Below are positions 7,686 through 16,390 of a stretch of 20,553 bases of DNA, in pieces; positions within the stretch are counted from its first letter, which is position 1, and the number at the start of each line of letters is the position of its first letter. Origin of the DNA: an uncultured Bacteriovorax sp. (lineage in GTDB: Bacteria; Bdellovibrionota; Bacteriovoracia; Bacteriovoracales; Bacteriovoracaceae); the NCBI GenBank assembly GCA_946480715.1, contig CAMLKK010000041.1:1-20553 (forward strand), written 5' to 3'. The notes under the pieces were generated by a model. The model worked only from the letters and a program-made list of their open reading frames with translations, searched no databases and was not told the origin of the DNA. Made by a program: the position numbers and the translations under genes.

Positions 7686-8596
7686 TGATCCATCATGCGA
7701 TAAATAAGACTCGCAAGCGCTCTTGCACCTTTTTGCGAAAGATTATCGTAGAGCGGATTATATTCATAAATCCCAAAATGCTTAAGTCTTAAAACGTCCA
7801 GGCAGTAGACGAGAAGTTCTTCAACAAAATGATAGGGAAGTCCGCGATGGTTTACGGCAGATACACCTTCCATGATTCCAGAATCAAGCGCATCAGCATC
7901 GAGGCTTAAAACATAAACGGCTTCAGGATCATAAGGAATCATGCGATCAAACTGTTTCCAATTCTGGGAAAAGTTTTGGGTGAGTACTTTTAGATCTTCA
8001 TAGGTCGCTACAACTTCTTTCGCTTTTCCCAATTCACTCATCGTGGTTTTTGCATTGGCGAAATCATGAATCCCCAGTTGAATGAGTTGAAATGATCCAT
8101 CAAATTCCTGAGCGAACTGGCGAAAGGGAGTTCCTGAATTATGAAATTCATCGATACGTGTATCAAGATGAGCATCAACATTTATGACAATAATTTTTTT
8201 ATGACGGGCATTGATCGCTTTCAGAAGAGGGTACACATGATCATGACCGCCACCAATGGAAATAAATTTTTTGGCCTTCGGATAACTTGTCATCATGAGT
8301 TCAAGCTTTTCAGCGGCCGCTTGTTGAGCTTCATCGAACTGAGCATCTTCAAGTTGAGGATTTCCCACTTCAACATCGGACCAAAGTTCTGAAGTATGCA
8401 GGGCCAATTTTTTGACAACCGAAAGAATGGCCTCCGGAGCATAACAAGCACCACGACGGCCAAAATTCCTAATGACACCCACATCGGATGAATGTTTAAA
8501 GAACAATGTTTGGGCCTCTGATGGGAGCACGCGATTTTCGATCATGCGTTCGCGGTCGCGGGTGCTGGCATTTTCGAGAATGGGATCAGTTTTCAT
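7682..8596 (-). CDS. Arginase/agmatinase-fold ureohydrolase, formimidoylglutamase-like
   Basis: The 304-residue protein belongs to the arginase (ureohydrolase) family, binuclear manganese enzymes that cleave guanidino or formimino groups. All metal-ligand motifs are present: GGGHDH (His118), NVDAHLDTR (Asp141, His143, Asp145) and SLDADALDS (Asp233, Asp235). The segment HNSGTPFRQF resembles the formimidoylglutamase (HutG) signature, which would make it a histidine-degradation enzyme releasing formamide and glutamate. No other hut gene is in the window, and the usual SxDxDxxDP motif ends in Ser instead of Pro, so substrate choice is uncertain. The ATG at 8596 follows AAGGA with good spacing. 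It is divergent from the GYF_2 gene with a 65-base gap. Confidence 0.85.
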   Translation of the reverse strand: MKTDPILENASTRDRERMIENRVLPSEAQTLFFKHSSDVGVIRNFGRRGACYAPEAILSVVKKLALHTSELWSDVEVGNPQLEDAQFDEAQQAAAEKLELMMTSYPKAKKFISIGGGHDHVYPLLKAINARHKKIIVINVDAHLDTRIDEFHNSGTPFRQFAQEFDGSFQLIQLGIHDFANAKTTMSELGKAKEVVATYEDLKVLTQNFSQNWKQFDRMIPYDPEAVYVLSLDADALDSGIMEGVSAVNHRGLPYHFVEELLVYCLDVLRLKHFGIYEYNPLYDNLSQKGARALASLIYRMMDH

Positions 8597-8621
8597 GGAC
8601 GTCCTTAGGCATATTTAGCCG

Positions 8622-8650
8622 TTTAAAAAAAGTCGATGTGAGTATATCAT
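8622..8650 (+). promoter_or_regulatory. Candidate promoter of the GYF_2 gene, implying a very short leader
   Basis: TTTAAA (8622-8627), 17 bases, then TATCAT (8645-8650) matches a sigma-70 promoter (4/6 and 5/6). The transcript would start near 8656-8658, only a few bases before the ATG at 8662, which fits the absence of a ribosome site there. Confidence 0.35.
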
Positions 8651-8661
8651 TAATCCATAGA

Positions 8662-10068
8662 ATGAAAAAAGAATGGTTCATATTTAGAGGCACACATCAC
8701 CACGGTCCCTATTCCCTGGCGGAATTGGTCGAATTTTTAAAGAGCGAAGAGCTCACGACACAATCGCTTATTTGGAAAGAAGGTTCAGAGAAGTGGGAAG
8801 CTGTGGCGAAAATTCCTGAGGTCATGCAGGCCTTCGAGGGAAAAAATGAAGTAAAGGCACCTGCCTTGCCTGATCTACCCACTGAAGTTGATGAATTGCC
8901 TCCGCCACCTCCTTCGCCTTTAAAAAGTTCAGCACCAGTTTCTAAAATCGTTTCTGAGGATGATGATCTTCCGCCGCCGATACCGCTAGATGCTCTTTTG
9001 CAAACAAAGACACCAACCGGTGAACCCAAAGTAAAGTCCAAACCTTCTCCACGCAATTGGAGGGCAGGTCTTTTTGCAGCTGCCGCACTAATTTTAATCG
9101 GGCTTATTGCTTGGTTTGCTTTTTTAGAACCTGGAAAAACAAGTGTAAAAATCAAAGGCCTCATGCCGGTTTATCTTGAGCGTTTGCAGGAAACAGCTGA
9201 ATCAAAAAGTCCGGCCATTATGTTTTCATTGGCACTTTCACTTGATGGAAAAACAATTTGGGTCTCGACAAACAAAAGTGGCGTTGTGCTCGCTAAAATT
9301 AAACTTACGAGTTTGCCGAAACGAGTGTTAGGTCAGCAAACGGTCGTTGTGCTCACTCAAGGCGTAATTAGAAATCACATTGGGAAATTTGATCGTATGG
9401 ATCTTCTCGAAGGCAATCAATTTACTCCAGGAGAATATAAGGTTCACCTTGAAGGGAGAAAGATTCACTTCCTCAATGAGAAATTTCCATTCCTCAATAG
9501 TTTTAGTTTCACAAAGAAATTAAATTCACGCATTAAATACGAAGGTGATGCTCTTATATATTCTGGGATTCCTCGCGAATTTGAAAAAAAGCTGATTGAT
9601 TATCAATCGACAATGCTCAATGAAAAATTAAAACCATTTCTTGATAAACAGGAAAGGCTTACAACTTTCCTCTCGCTCCTCAATCAAACGGCAGAAAATT
9701 ATTTACTGTTGCTGGATAAAATTAAAAAGGGAAGTGAGATGAATGAGTTTGAGACTCAATATCAACAGAACGTTTCACCCATTATCCAAAATCTTGTTTT
9801 GGCCGCACATGATATTTCCAACAATCCAGACTACAAAGAAGATTTTAGAAATCCAATTGCTCCTTACAAAGATCAGATTCAATTAGGAAAACAGATTGGT
9901 GAAATGGCTTCAGATATGATTACTGAAACTCGCAAATTAAAAAAAGTGACTGATAAAGATAAAGCTCAACTAAAAACGAAATTCGAAAGCCGTTACCGTA
10001 CAATCAAAATTCAAATTGATTTAAATCTTAAAAAACTAAAAGATCACATTGAAAAATTATCAGTCTAA
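8662..10068 (+). CDS. GYF_2-domain membrane protein with proline-rich linker
   Basis: The likely product is 468 residues from the ATG at 8662; the reading frame stays open upstream, but that part runs antisense into the arginase-family gene. Residues 4-58 form a GYF_2 domain (WFIFRGTHHHGPYSLAELVE, then LIWKEGSEKWEAVAKIPEV). A proline-rich linker follows, with DELPPPPPSP (77-86) and DLPPPIP (102-108), then one membrane helix (about 135-154). The C-terminal part (155-468) is beta-rich at first and then alpha-helical and Lys/Glu-rich, and matches no family I know. The likely topology is GYF_2 in the cytoplasm and the C-terminal part in the periplasm. GYF domains bind proline-rich peptides, so the linker may bind it in cis. 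No ribosome site is seen. The end overlaps the convergent hydrolase gene by nine bases. Confidence 0.82.
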   Translation: MKKEWFIFRGTHHHGPYSLAELVEFLKSEELTTQSLIWKEGSEKWEAVAKIPEVMQAFEGKNEVKAPALPDLPTEVDELPPPPPSPLKSSAPVSKIVSEDDDLPPPIPLDALLQTKTPTGEPKVKSKPSPRNWRAGLFAAAALILIGLIAWFAFLEPGKTSVKIKGLMPVYLERLQETAESKSPAIMFSLALSLDGKTIWVSTNKSGVVLAKIKLTSLPKRVLGQQTVVVLTQGVIRNHIGKFDRMDLLEGNQFTPGEYKVHLEGRKIHFLNEKFPFLNSFSFTKKLNSRIKYEGDALIYSGIPREFEKKLIDYQSTMLNEKLKPFLDKQERLTTFLSLLNQTAENYLLLLDKIKKGSEMNEFETQYQQNVSPIIQNLVLAAHDISNNPDYKEDFRNPIAPYKDQIQLGKQIGEMASDMITETRKLKKVTDKDKAQLKTKFESRYRTIKIQIDLNLKKLKDHIEKLSV

Positions 10069-10929
10069 AATGGAATAAGCGCCTTTCTGTTCAAAAGAAA
10101 ATTTTTCACTGCACGTGAATTCACCTTTTTTGTCTTGTTTCACAGTTGCCCCATAAAAAAGTGGATCGTGCTCGAAAATCATCGTGAGATTTTTATTATT
10201 AATGAATGAGAGAAATTCTTTTTTATCTTTTGTCGTGACACCAGGTGAGATGTCGTAGCCCATTACCCAAGGAATGTGCACATGATTCGATGTTGGGATG
10301 AGATCTGCCATATAAATGAATTTTTCATCGTAAGCGTGAAGCAAGTATGGCGTGTGGCCCATTGAACATTTAAACTTAAGTCCTGGAAGAATTTCGCCTT
10401 CCATTCCTTGAAGAAAATGAATCTTGTTTTGTTTTTCATACCATTTGATGACTGGAAGACAGTATTCCATTTGAAAAGAACCCGTATCTCTGTCGGTTGG
10501 TTGCATACTGTATTCAAAATGATTTTGATGAAGATGGAGAGTGGCCTGATCAAAAACTGGCAACATTTCGTTGCCCACTTTCTTGGCAATTCCACCTACA
10601 TGGTCAAAGTGTAAATGAGATATGACGAGGTCTGTTATGTCGCTTGGTTTGAGATTAATTTCGGCCAGCGCTTTTTCCATTGGGGAAATGCCACCCACAA
10701 TACCAAAGCGTGAATCGAATTTTTCGCCATGGTAATCGCCGATTCCTGTATCAATGAGAATATTTCTAGCGCCTTCGCGGATAAGAACTAAACGTAAAGC
10801 GAGTTCGATGCGATTTTGATCATCTGCTGGATGAACTTTGTTCCACAGAGGTTTAGGAATAATCCCAAACATGGCACCGCCGTCTAACTTAAATCTCGCA
10901 GGTTCGAGGGAAAAATATTTTTTCGTCAT
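10060..10929 (-). CDS. Metallo-beta-lactamase-fold hydrolase (lactonase-like)
   Basis: The 289-residue protein has the metallo-beta-lactamase fold with the complete two-zinc set: HLHFDHVGG (His105, His107, Asp109, His110), MGHTP (His192), the bridging Asp209 in YMADL, and His254 in FEHDP. The early segment ILIDTGIGD is typical. No signal peptide is seen, so it should act in the cytoplasm. The overall pattern resembles the branch that includes AHL lactonases and related quorum-quenching enzymes, but substrate cannot be read from sequence. The ATG at 10929 lacks a strong ribosome site; AAGAAG lies rather far upstream. It is divergent from sucC across a 122-base gap that contains a dyad. Its 3' end overlaps the GYF_2 gene. 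Confidence 0.87.
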   Translation of the reverse strand: MTKKYFSLEPARFKLDGGAMFGIIPKPLWNKVHPADDQNRIELALRLVLIREGARNILIDTGIGDYHGEKFDSRFGIVGGISPMEKALAEINLKPSDITDLVISHLHFDHVGGIAKKVGNEMLPVFDQATLHLHQNHFEYSMQPTDRDTGSFQMEYCLPVIKWYEKQNKIHFLQGMEGEILPGLKFKCSMGHTPYLLHAYDEKFIYMADLIPTSNHVHIPWVMGYDISPGVTTKDKKEFLSFINNKNLTMIFEHDPLFYGATVKQDKKGEFTCSEKFSFEQKGAYSILD

Positions 10930-10975
10930 GATTTTATTTTGATTTTTTTCTTCTTAAATAGCAAGATATTGGGCG

Positions 10976-10993
10976 TTGTTCCTTTAAGGACAA
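10976..10993. promoter_or_regulatory. Dyad in the sucC/hydrolase divergent region
   Basis: TTG-T-TCCTT-T-AAGGA-CAA is an interrupted inverted repeat, flanked further out by GGGCG (10971-10975) and CGCCC (10999-11003). It overlaps the -35 position proposed for sucC, so it could be an operator. It might instead fold in a transcript starting further upstream. Confidence 0.35.
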
Positions 10994-11011
10994 AGACGCG
11001 CCCTTTATTAT
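10983..11011 (+). promoter_or_regulatory. Candidate promoter of sucC-sucD-ndk
   Basis: TATTAT (11006-11011) is a good -10 box. The bases 17 upstream (TTTAAG, 10983-10988) match a -35 box only poorly, and they lie inside the dyad. The transcript would begin near 11018, leaving a leader of about 34 bases before the ATG at 11052. Confidence 0.35.
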
Positions 11012-11051
11012 GAGCGTCGAAACACACTATCACTCATCTCGAGGAGAATCT

Positions 11052-12218
11052 ATGAACGTCCATGAGTATCAGGCCAAAGATTTAATGCGCAAATTTGGCA
11101 TTAAGGTTTTAAACGGCCAAGTCGCAAAGACTGTTGATGAAGCAGTTACAGGCGCCACAAAATTAGGCGGAAAAGTTTGGGTTGTTAAAGCTCAAATTCA
11201 CGCAGGCGGAAGAGGAAAGGCCGGCGGTGTAAAGCTTGCTAAATCACTAGACGAAGTAAAAAAATATGCGAGCGAAATTTTGGGAGCAACTCTTGTTACT
11301 CACCAAACGGGTCCAGAAGGTAAAAAAGTAAATACACTTCTTATCGAAGAAGGCTGTAACATCGCTAAGGAATTTTACTTAGGGATCGTTCTCGACAGAA
11401 ATACTTCAAAAGTAACATTCATGGCCTCGAAAGAAGGTGGAGTAGAAATTGAAGAAGTTGCTCACAAAAATCCAGACGCTATCGTAAAAGTTCCGGTTGA
11501 GCCAGGAGCTGGTTACCAGCCATACATCGGCCGCATTCTTTCAAATGCACTTGGGCTTGATGCTGCTCAATCAAAAGAAGCAGACGCTTTCTACAAAGGT
11601 TTATACAAACTTTATGTTGAATCAGACTGCTCAATCGCTGAAATCAATCCACTTGTTTTAACAGGTGACAATCAAATGATCGCTCTTGATGCGAAATTAA
11701 ACTTTGATGAAAACGCACTTTTCAGACACCCTGATATCGCTGCTTACAGAGATCTTACAGAAGAATCAGCAAAAGAAGTTGAAGCTTCAAAATACGGTCT
11801 TTCTTATATCGAGCTTGATGGAAACATCGGATGTCTTGTAAATGGTGCCGGTCTTGCGATGGCAACTCTTGATATCGTTAAACTTCACGGCGGAAACGCT
11901 GCTAACTTTCTCGACGTAGGCGGTGGAGCAACGAAAGAAGCTGTTGAGCAAGCTTTCAGAATTATCCTTTCTGATCCAAACGTAAAAGCAATCTTAGTTA
12001 ACATCTTCGGTGGAATCATGAAGTGTGACATCATCGCAGAAGGTGTTGTGGCCGCAGCTCGCGCTGTTTCGCTAAAAGTTCCTCTAGTTGTTCGTCTTGA
12101 AGGAACAAACGTTGATCTTGGAAAGAAAATATTAAATGAATCAGGCCTAGCGATTACAGCTGCTGGTGATTTAGGTGACGCTGCTAAAAAAGTCGTTGCC
12201 GCTGCAAAAGGAGTTTAA
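11052..12218 (+). CDS. sucC: Succinyl-CoA synthetase beta subunit (ADP-forming type)
   Basis: The product is 388 residues, the same as E. coli SucC. With SucD it converts succinyl-CoA to succinate and makes ATP or GTP in the TCA cycle. The start [16 protein letters not shown] is the canonical family N-terminus, and AGGAGA at 11042-11047 lies five bases before the ATG; an earlier in-frame ATG at 11010 is unlikely because it lies within the proposed -10 box and lacks these features. ATP-grasp features are visible ([26 protein letters not shown]; the C-terminal [12 protein letters not shown]). The codon choice is regular, as in highly expressed genes. It is the first gene of sucC-sucD-ndk; only two bases separate it from sucD. 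Confidence 0.97.
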   Translation: MNVHEYQAKDLMRKFGIKVLNGQVAKTVDEAVTGATKLGGKVWVVKAQIHAGGRGKAGGVKLAKSLDEVKKYASEILGATLVTHQTGPEGKKVNTLLIEEGCNIAKEFYLGIVLDRNTSKVTFMASKEGGVEIEEVAHKNPDAIVKVPVEPGAGYQPYIGRILSNALGLDAAQSKEADAFYKGLYKLYVESDCSIAEINPLVLTGDNQMIALDAKLNFDENALFRHPDIAAYRDLTEESAKEVEASKYGLSYIELDGNIGCLVNGAGLAMATLDIVKLHGGNAANFLDVGGGATKEAVEQAFRIILSDPNVKAILVNIFGGIMKCDIIAEGVVAAARAVSLKVPLVVRLEGTNVDLGKKILNESGLAITAAGDLGDAAKKVVAAAKGV

Positions 12219-12220
12219 TC

Positions 12221-13120
12221 ATGGCGATCATGATCGATAAAAATACACGTCTCATTACAATTGGTATCACTGGTAAACAAGGTACTTTCCACACAAAACA
12301 ATCTGAAGCTTACGGCACGAAAGTTGTTGGAGGAGTCACTCCAGGTAAAGGTGGAACTGTTCACGAAGGATGGCCGGTTTTCAACACTGTTAAAGAAGCT
12401 GTTAAAAAAACAGAAGCAAACGCAGCGATGGTTTTCGTACCACCTCCATTTGCAGCTGACGCTATCTTAGAATGTATTGAAGCAAAACTTCCTATCATCA
12501 TTACAATCACGGAAGGAATTCCTATTCTAGATATGGTTAAAGTAAAAGATGCACTTTCTAGAAATCCAGAAGTGCGTTTAGTTGGTCCAAACTGTCCAGG
12601 CGTTATCACTCCAGGTCAGTGTAAAATCGGAATTATGCCAGGACACATCCACCTTCCAGGAAGAATCGGGATCATCTCTCGCTCTGGAACGCTTACATAC
12701 GAAGCTGTAGGACAATTAACAGCTAAAGGTATTGGTCAATCAACATGTGTTGGTATCGGTGGAGATCCAGTAAACGGAACAAACTTTATCGACGTTCTTG
12801 AAATGTTCAATAAAGATCCAGATACTGACGGCGTTATCATGATTGGAGAAATCGGTGGATCTGCGGAAACAGATGCTGCTCGTTGGATTCAAAAAAACAT
12901 GAAGAAGCCAGTTGTTGGATTTATCGCTGGTGCAGCTGCTCCTAAAGGAAAGAGAATGGGTCACGCAGGTGCGCTTATCTCTGGAGAAGACGATACTGCT
13001 GCAGCAAAGTTTAAAGTTCTAGAAGAGTGTGGTATCACAGTGGCAAGATCGCCAGCTGACCTCGCTTCTAAACTTGAAGAAGCAATGAAAGCAAAAAACA
13101 TTACAATCAGAAATTCATAG
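12221..13120 (+). CDS. sucD: Succinyl-CoA synthetase alpha subunit
   Basis: The 299-residue alpha subunit binds CoA and carries the phosphohistidine. Visible motifs are the N-terminal Rossmann signature [48 protein letters not shown], and GHAGALISG, in which His248 is the expected phosphorylated residue. The length is close to the usual 290. GGAG near the sucC end serves as its ribosome site, and the two-base gap implies coupled translation in equal amounts with SucC. A second Met three codons in could also be the start. The downstream ndk gene follows after 25 bases. Confidence 0.97.
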   Translation: MAIMIDKNTRLITIGITGKQGTFHTKQSEAYGTKVVGGVTPGKGGTVHEGWPVFNTVKEAVKKTEANAAMVFVPPPFAADAILECIEAKLPIIITITEGIPILDMVKVKDALSRNPEVRLVGPNCPGVITPGQCKIGIMPGHIHLPGRIGIISRSGTLTYEAVGQLTAKGIGQSTCVGIGGDPVNGTNFIDVLEMFNKDPDTDGVIMIGEIGGSAETDAARWIQKNMKKPVVGFIAGAAAPKGKRMGHAGALISGEDDTAAAKFKVLEECGITVARSPADLASKLEEAMKAKNITIRNS

Positions 13121-13145
13121 TTCGTTACTTAAAAGGAGTACACAA

Positions 13146-13568
13146 ATGGAAAGAACATTTTCAATCATTAAGCCAAACGCAGTTGCTGATAACAACATCG
13201 GTAACATCATCGCTCGTTTCGAAAAAGAAGGTCTTCGTATCGCAGGACTAAAACTTACAAAACTTTCAAAAGAAAAAGCTGAAGGTTTCTATATCGAGCA
13301 CAAAGAGCGTCCATTCTTCGGATCTCTTGTAGGCTTCATGACTGAAGGTCCAGTTGTTCTTATGGTTCTTGAAGGCGAAAACGCTGTAGAAAAAAACCGC
13401 AAGATCATGGGTGCTACTAACCCAGCTAACGCTGAAGAGGGAACTCTTCGTAAGCTTTATGCTAAATCAATCGAAGCAAACGCTGTTCACGGATCAGACT
13501 CTCAAGCAGCTGCTGATCGCGAGATCAACTATTTCTTCGACAGAAACGAACTTCAAGGCCGTTATTAG
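13146..13568 (+). CDS. ndk: Nucleoside diphosphate kinase
   Basis: The 140-residue enzyme moves the gamma phosphate between nucleoside triphosphates and diphosphates through a phosphohistidine. The family start ([12 protein letters not shown], Lys9), the [13 protein letters not shown] segment, [17 protein letters not shown], and the active-site His115 in NAVHGSDS are all present, and the length is standard. AAGGAG lies before the ATG. It closes the sucC-sucD operon; in other bacteria Ndk is known to associate with succinyl-CoA synthetase, so co-expression would let it redistribute the ATP or GTP made by SucCD. A strong terminator follows. Confidence 0.97.
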   Translation: MERTFSIIKPNAVADNNIGNIIARFEKEGLRIAGLKLTKLSKEKAEGFYIEHKERPFFGSLVGFMTEGPVVLMVLEGENAVEKNRKIMGATNPANAEEGTLRKLYAKSIEANAVHGSDSQAAADREINYFFDRNELQGRY

Positions 13569-13578
13569 TCTTATAAAG

Positions 13579-13605
13579 AAGCCCGCTTAATGCGGGCTTT
13601 TTTTT
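13579..13605 (+). terminator. Intrinsic terminator after ndk
   Basis: AAGCCCGC (13579-13586), loop TTAAT, GCGGGCTT (13592-13599), then a T-run to 13605. This is a textbook Rho-independent terminator. On the minus strand the same stem is followed by TTCTTTAT, so it may also stop the convergent operon that ends at 13608. Confidence 0.92.
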
Positions 13606-13607
13606 GT

Positions 13608-15488
13608 CTACTTTCTACGATCCAACATTTTTTGAGTATAATCTTCCAAACTTTTTGCTGTTACTTCTTGTGGCACAATCGCCGGATCTATTTCTACAGT
13701 AACCAGCGACCAAATTGTTCTCGGAATTGCCATAAAGTGAGTGGCGGCTTTCCCATATTTTCGACTGAAAAAACTGCCCCACATACCATTAATGGTCATA
13801 GGTATAACTTTTACTTTATTGCTTTCTAATATTCTTTCAATGCCAGGGCGAAATGAATTTAATTTTCCATCTTTGGTAATTTGACCTTCTGGGAAGATAC
13901 ACACGAGTTCTCCTTCATCCAATGTGGCCTTAATTTTCACAAATGCTTCTTCCATAATTTTTGGATCTTCCTTAGCTCCAGCAATAGGAATAACTTTGGC
14001 GCCTTTTAAAAGAAATCCAGTGAATGGTATTTTTGTGAATGAGTAGTGCATAACAAATCTCACTGGTCTTTTAACTGAACTAGCAATGATCAGCCAATCG
14101 ACAAAACTCACATGATTACAAACGAGAATGGCGGGACCTTCTTGAGGTATATGGGGATGGCCAACGATTTTTAAACGATAAATAAGCCTTGTCATGATCA
14201 CGCATACAAATCGTAATAAGAATTCAGGAATGACAGTATAAATGTAAATGGCAACCAGTGAGTTAAGTATGAATAGTACAAGAAATATATCTGTCACTTT
14301 AAGACCAAAAGAATAGAGAAGAACAAGCATGCCTGCCGATAATACCATGAATAGCGCATTCAAAATATTATTAGCAGCAATAACTCGAGCACGATCAGTT
14401 CTATCAGAACGGGTTTGAATAAAAGTGTAAAGAGGCACTATAAAAAATCCGCTCATAATCGATAATAATCCTAAATCAACAAGGATTCTTAACATGCCTG
14501 GTGCTGTAAGCACTTCGGCGATTGTACGAACTGATTGTGATGATGGTAGAGGGCCCGCTAAATATAAGTCTAGAACAAATAATGATAAACCGATCGATCC
14601 AAATGGAACGAGTCCAAGCTCAAGCCGCTCATGACTTAATTTTTCACAAATGATTGATCCTATGGCAACGCCAATACTGAATACTGCGAGTAATAATGTA
14701 ACAACATTAGCATCACCATTAAGAGCAGTTTTTACATAAACAGGGAACATTGAAAGTAGGGCAGCACCAAAAAACCAAAACCATGAAATACCTAATATAG
14801 ACATAAATACACTTTGAGTTTTTTTTGCAATTGCAATTATTTCATTTGTTGAGCTGAAGATATTAAAATTTATTTTTCTGTTCGAATCAATTGGTTCAAT
14901 AGATTTCACTTGTAAAGAAACTAAAAATCCAATGAAAGCAAAAATAACAACAACTATTGCCGTCAACCATTGTCCATTAGGTGATGAAATGAACACACCT
15001 CCCAAAATGGTTCCTATAAGAATCGCAAGAAATGTACCCATTTCAACATAAGCGTTTCCTTTTACAAGTTCATTATCTGAAAGTAGTTCAGGAAGAATTG
15101 AATATTTAACTGGTCCAAAAAGAGTCGCCTGTAATCCAAGTAAGAAAAGAGACATGAGCAGCAGAACAATATTGTGAAAAATGAAGCCACTTGCACCTAC
15201 GACCATGATGAAAAGCTCCAACAATTTTGTCATTCTAACAAGAAGATGCATGGGATATTTGTCTGTCAGTTCCCCCGCAAGGGCAGAAAACAAAAAGAAT
15301 GGAAGGATAAATAATCCTCCACAAAGCGCAACCATTTGTTCCGAATGGAAACCCAGTATTGTACTTGATTGATAGGCGATCAGAATGACTAATGCATTTT
15401 TGAAAACATTGTCATTCATTGCACCTGAAAATTGAGTCCAAAAAATCGGCCAGAATTTTTTTGATAATAATAAGTTTTTATTTTTCAT
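13608..15488 (-). CDS. LplT-like MFS transporter fused to PlsC-type acyltransferase
   Basis: This 626-residue protein is a fusion. Residues 1-420 are a major facilitator with about twelve membrane helices, resembling the lysophospholipid flippase LplT (early WTQFSGAMNDNVFKNALVIL, then SALAGELTDKYP). Residues 435-626 are a glycerolipid acyltransferase with the HX4D motif NHVSFVDW (His459, Asp464) and the FPEGQIT motif (532-538). Together they could carry lysophospholipid inward and re-acylate it. Longer relatives carry a third domain, an acyl-ACP synthetase as in Aas; it is absent, and the protein ends a few bases before the shared terminator. The ATG overlaps the upstream metalloprotease stop (ATGA), showing coupling. 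It is the last gene of the three-gene operon. Confidence 0.9.
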   Translation of the reverse strand: MKNKNLLLSKKFWPIFWTQFSGAMNDNVFKNALVILIAYQSSTILGFHSEQMVALCGGLFILPFFLFSALAGELTDKYPMHLLVRMTKLLELFIMVVGASGFIFHNIVLLLMSLFLLGLQATLFGPVKYSILPELLSDNELVKGNAYVEMGTFLAILIGTILGGVFISSPNGQWLTAIVVVIFAFIGFLVSLQVKSIEPIDSNRKINFNIFSSTNEIIAIAKKTQSVFMSILGISWFWFFGAALLSMFPVYVKTALNGDANVVTLLLAVFSIGVAIGSIICEKLSHERLELGLVPFGSIGLSLFVLDLYLAGPLPSSQSVRTIAEVLTAPGMLRILVDLGLLSIMSGFFIVPLYTFIQTRSDRTDRARVIAANNILNALFMVLSAGMLVLLYSFGLKVTDIFLVLFILNSLVAIYIYTVIPEFLLRFVCVIMTRLIYRLKIVGHPHIPQEGPAILVCNHVSFVDWLIIASSVKRPVRFVMHYSFTKIPFTGFLLKGAKVIPIAGAKEDPKIMEEAFVKIKATLDEGELVCIFPEGQITKDGKLNSFRPGIERILESNKVKVIPMTINGMWGSFFSRKYGKAATHFMAIPRTIWSLVTVEIDPAIVPQEVTAKSLEDYTQKMLDRRK

Positions 15489-16390
15489 AGATTTTCCAAG
15501 TCGTTATAATGCGTTACAGATTCTTCACTTCCAAAGTCAACTTGTCGCACACTTGTAAACTGAATGTAATTTCTTTTACCAACATAGCGAATCCTACCCG
15601 CATTGGTTTTCCACCACTGTTGGGACCAAAATTTATATTTATTAAATCTCGAATCAATTGAAGGGTGTGTGCCAAATACAATGTTTCTTGAATCGTTAGA
15701 AATTTGATTTTTTAATCTTCCAAGCGAGTGTGAAAGGGAAGATGGATCATAGAGACTCATGAGAAGAGTTTCAAAGCTGTACTGGTCAGCTTCTTCTTCT
15801 TCTAATCTACTAAATGTTTTTCGCAAAAGAATGTTTCTTAGTATATCTAACTGACTTCCCAGTTGATCTAATTCAATTTTTTTTGCCAATAGTTCATATT
15901 TTACAGAGTTTAAACAATGTGAATTCTCAATGTGGCCCATTTCATGTGCAAGAACGGCAATCATTTCTGCTTCACTCTTTAATGTATCAATTAAACCGAT
16001 GGTTACTAAAATAACACCACCGGGAAGGGCCATTGCATTTGGCCCTTCATTATCAAGTATAAAAACACTGTATCCGAAATTTTTCTTTTTAAACTTAGAG
16101 ATGTAATCCAATAACGATTGTAAATAAATCCGCTTATACTCATTCTTCTCCGAAAAAGTTTCACGCTGCAATTGTTCTTTTAGCTTTTTCCCTAATTCAG
16201 CTTCATCAATATTTGCTAAGGTCGCGACCTTGGAAACGCCTTTACTGGCAGCATTTGGAATTTGTCCAGCTATTCTAGCAATTGGCTCCAAAGAAAAGCT
16301 TTGCGCCTTTTTTGGGGTCTTTGTCTTAACGATGGTGGTCGCTAGCAGACATGCTAAAAAAAGAAGAACAAAATAAAAAGTTGCTTTCAT
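15485..16390 (-). CDS. M48-family zinc metalloprotease, exported or membrane-anchored
   Basis: The 301-residue protein has an N-terminal hydrophobic segment (about residues 4-20), either a signal peptide or an anchor; the FLAC there is a poor lipobox. The peptidase M48 pattern is clear: AVLAHEMGHIENSH gives His149, Glu150 and His153, the third zinc ligand is Glu198 in SRLEEEEAD, and THPSIDSR is typical of the BepA/LoiP-like periplasmic members that act in outer-membrane protein quality control. FILDNEGPNAMALPGGVILV also matches. BepA's TPR repeats are not present, so it is nearer to the short members. It overlaps both neighbours by ATGA, which places it in an envelope-related operon. Confidence 0.9.
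   Translation of the reverse strand: MKATFYFVLLFLACLLATTIVKTKTPKKAQSFSLEPIARIAGQIPNAASKGVSKVATLANIDEAELGKKLKEQLQRETFSEKNEYKRIYLQSLLDYISKFKKKNFGYSVFILDNEGPNAMALPGGVILVTIGLIDTLKSEAEMIAVLAHEMGHIENSHCLNSVKYELLAKKIELDQLGSQLDILRNILLRKTFSRLEEEEADQYSFETLLMSLYDPSSLSHSLGRLKNQISNDSRNIVFGTHPSIDSRFNKYKFWSQQWWKTNAGRIRYVGKRNYIQFTSVRQVDFGSEESVTHYNDLENL

Noticed and set aside
8506..8661. Upstream extension of the GYF_2 gene to 8506
   Set aside because: The extra 52 residues run antisense through the start of the arginase-family gene, have no domain character, and precede a GYF_2 domain that begins right at the ATG at 8662.
8709..9164. 151-codon minus-strand frame inside the GYF_2 gene
   Set aside because: Its Gly-, Ser- and Arg-rich product reflects antisense reading of the proline-rich linker; no start signal or domain supports it.
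11010..11051. Earlier ATG for sucC
   Set aside because: The family N-terminus and the AGGAGA ribosome site both point to 11052, and 11010 lies within the likely -10 box.
12361..12964. Minus-strand frames inside sucD
   Set aside because: They are antisense shadows of a highly conserved gene with no start signals.
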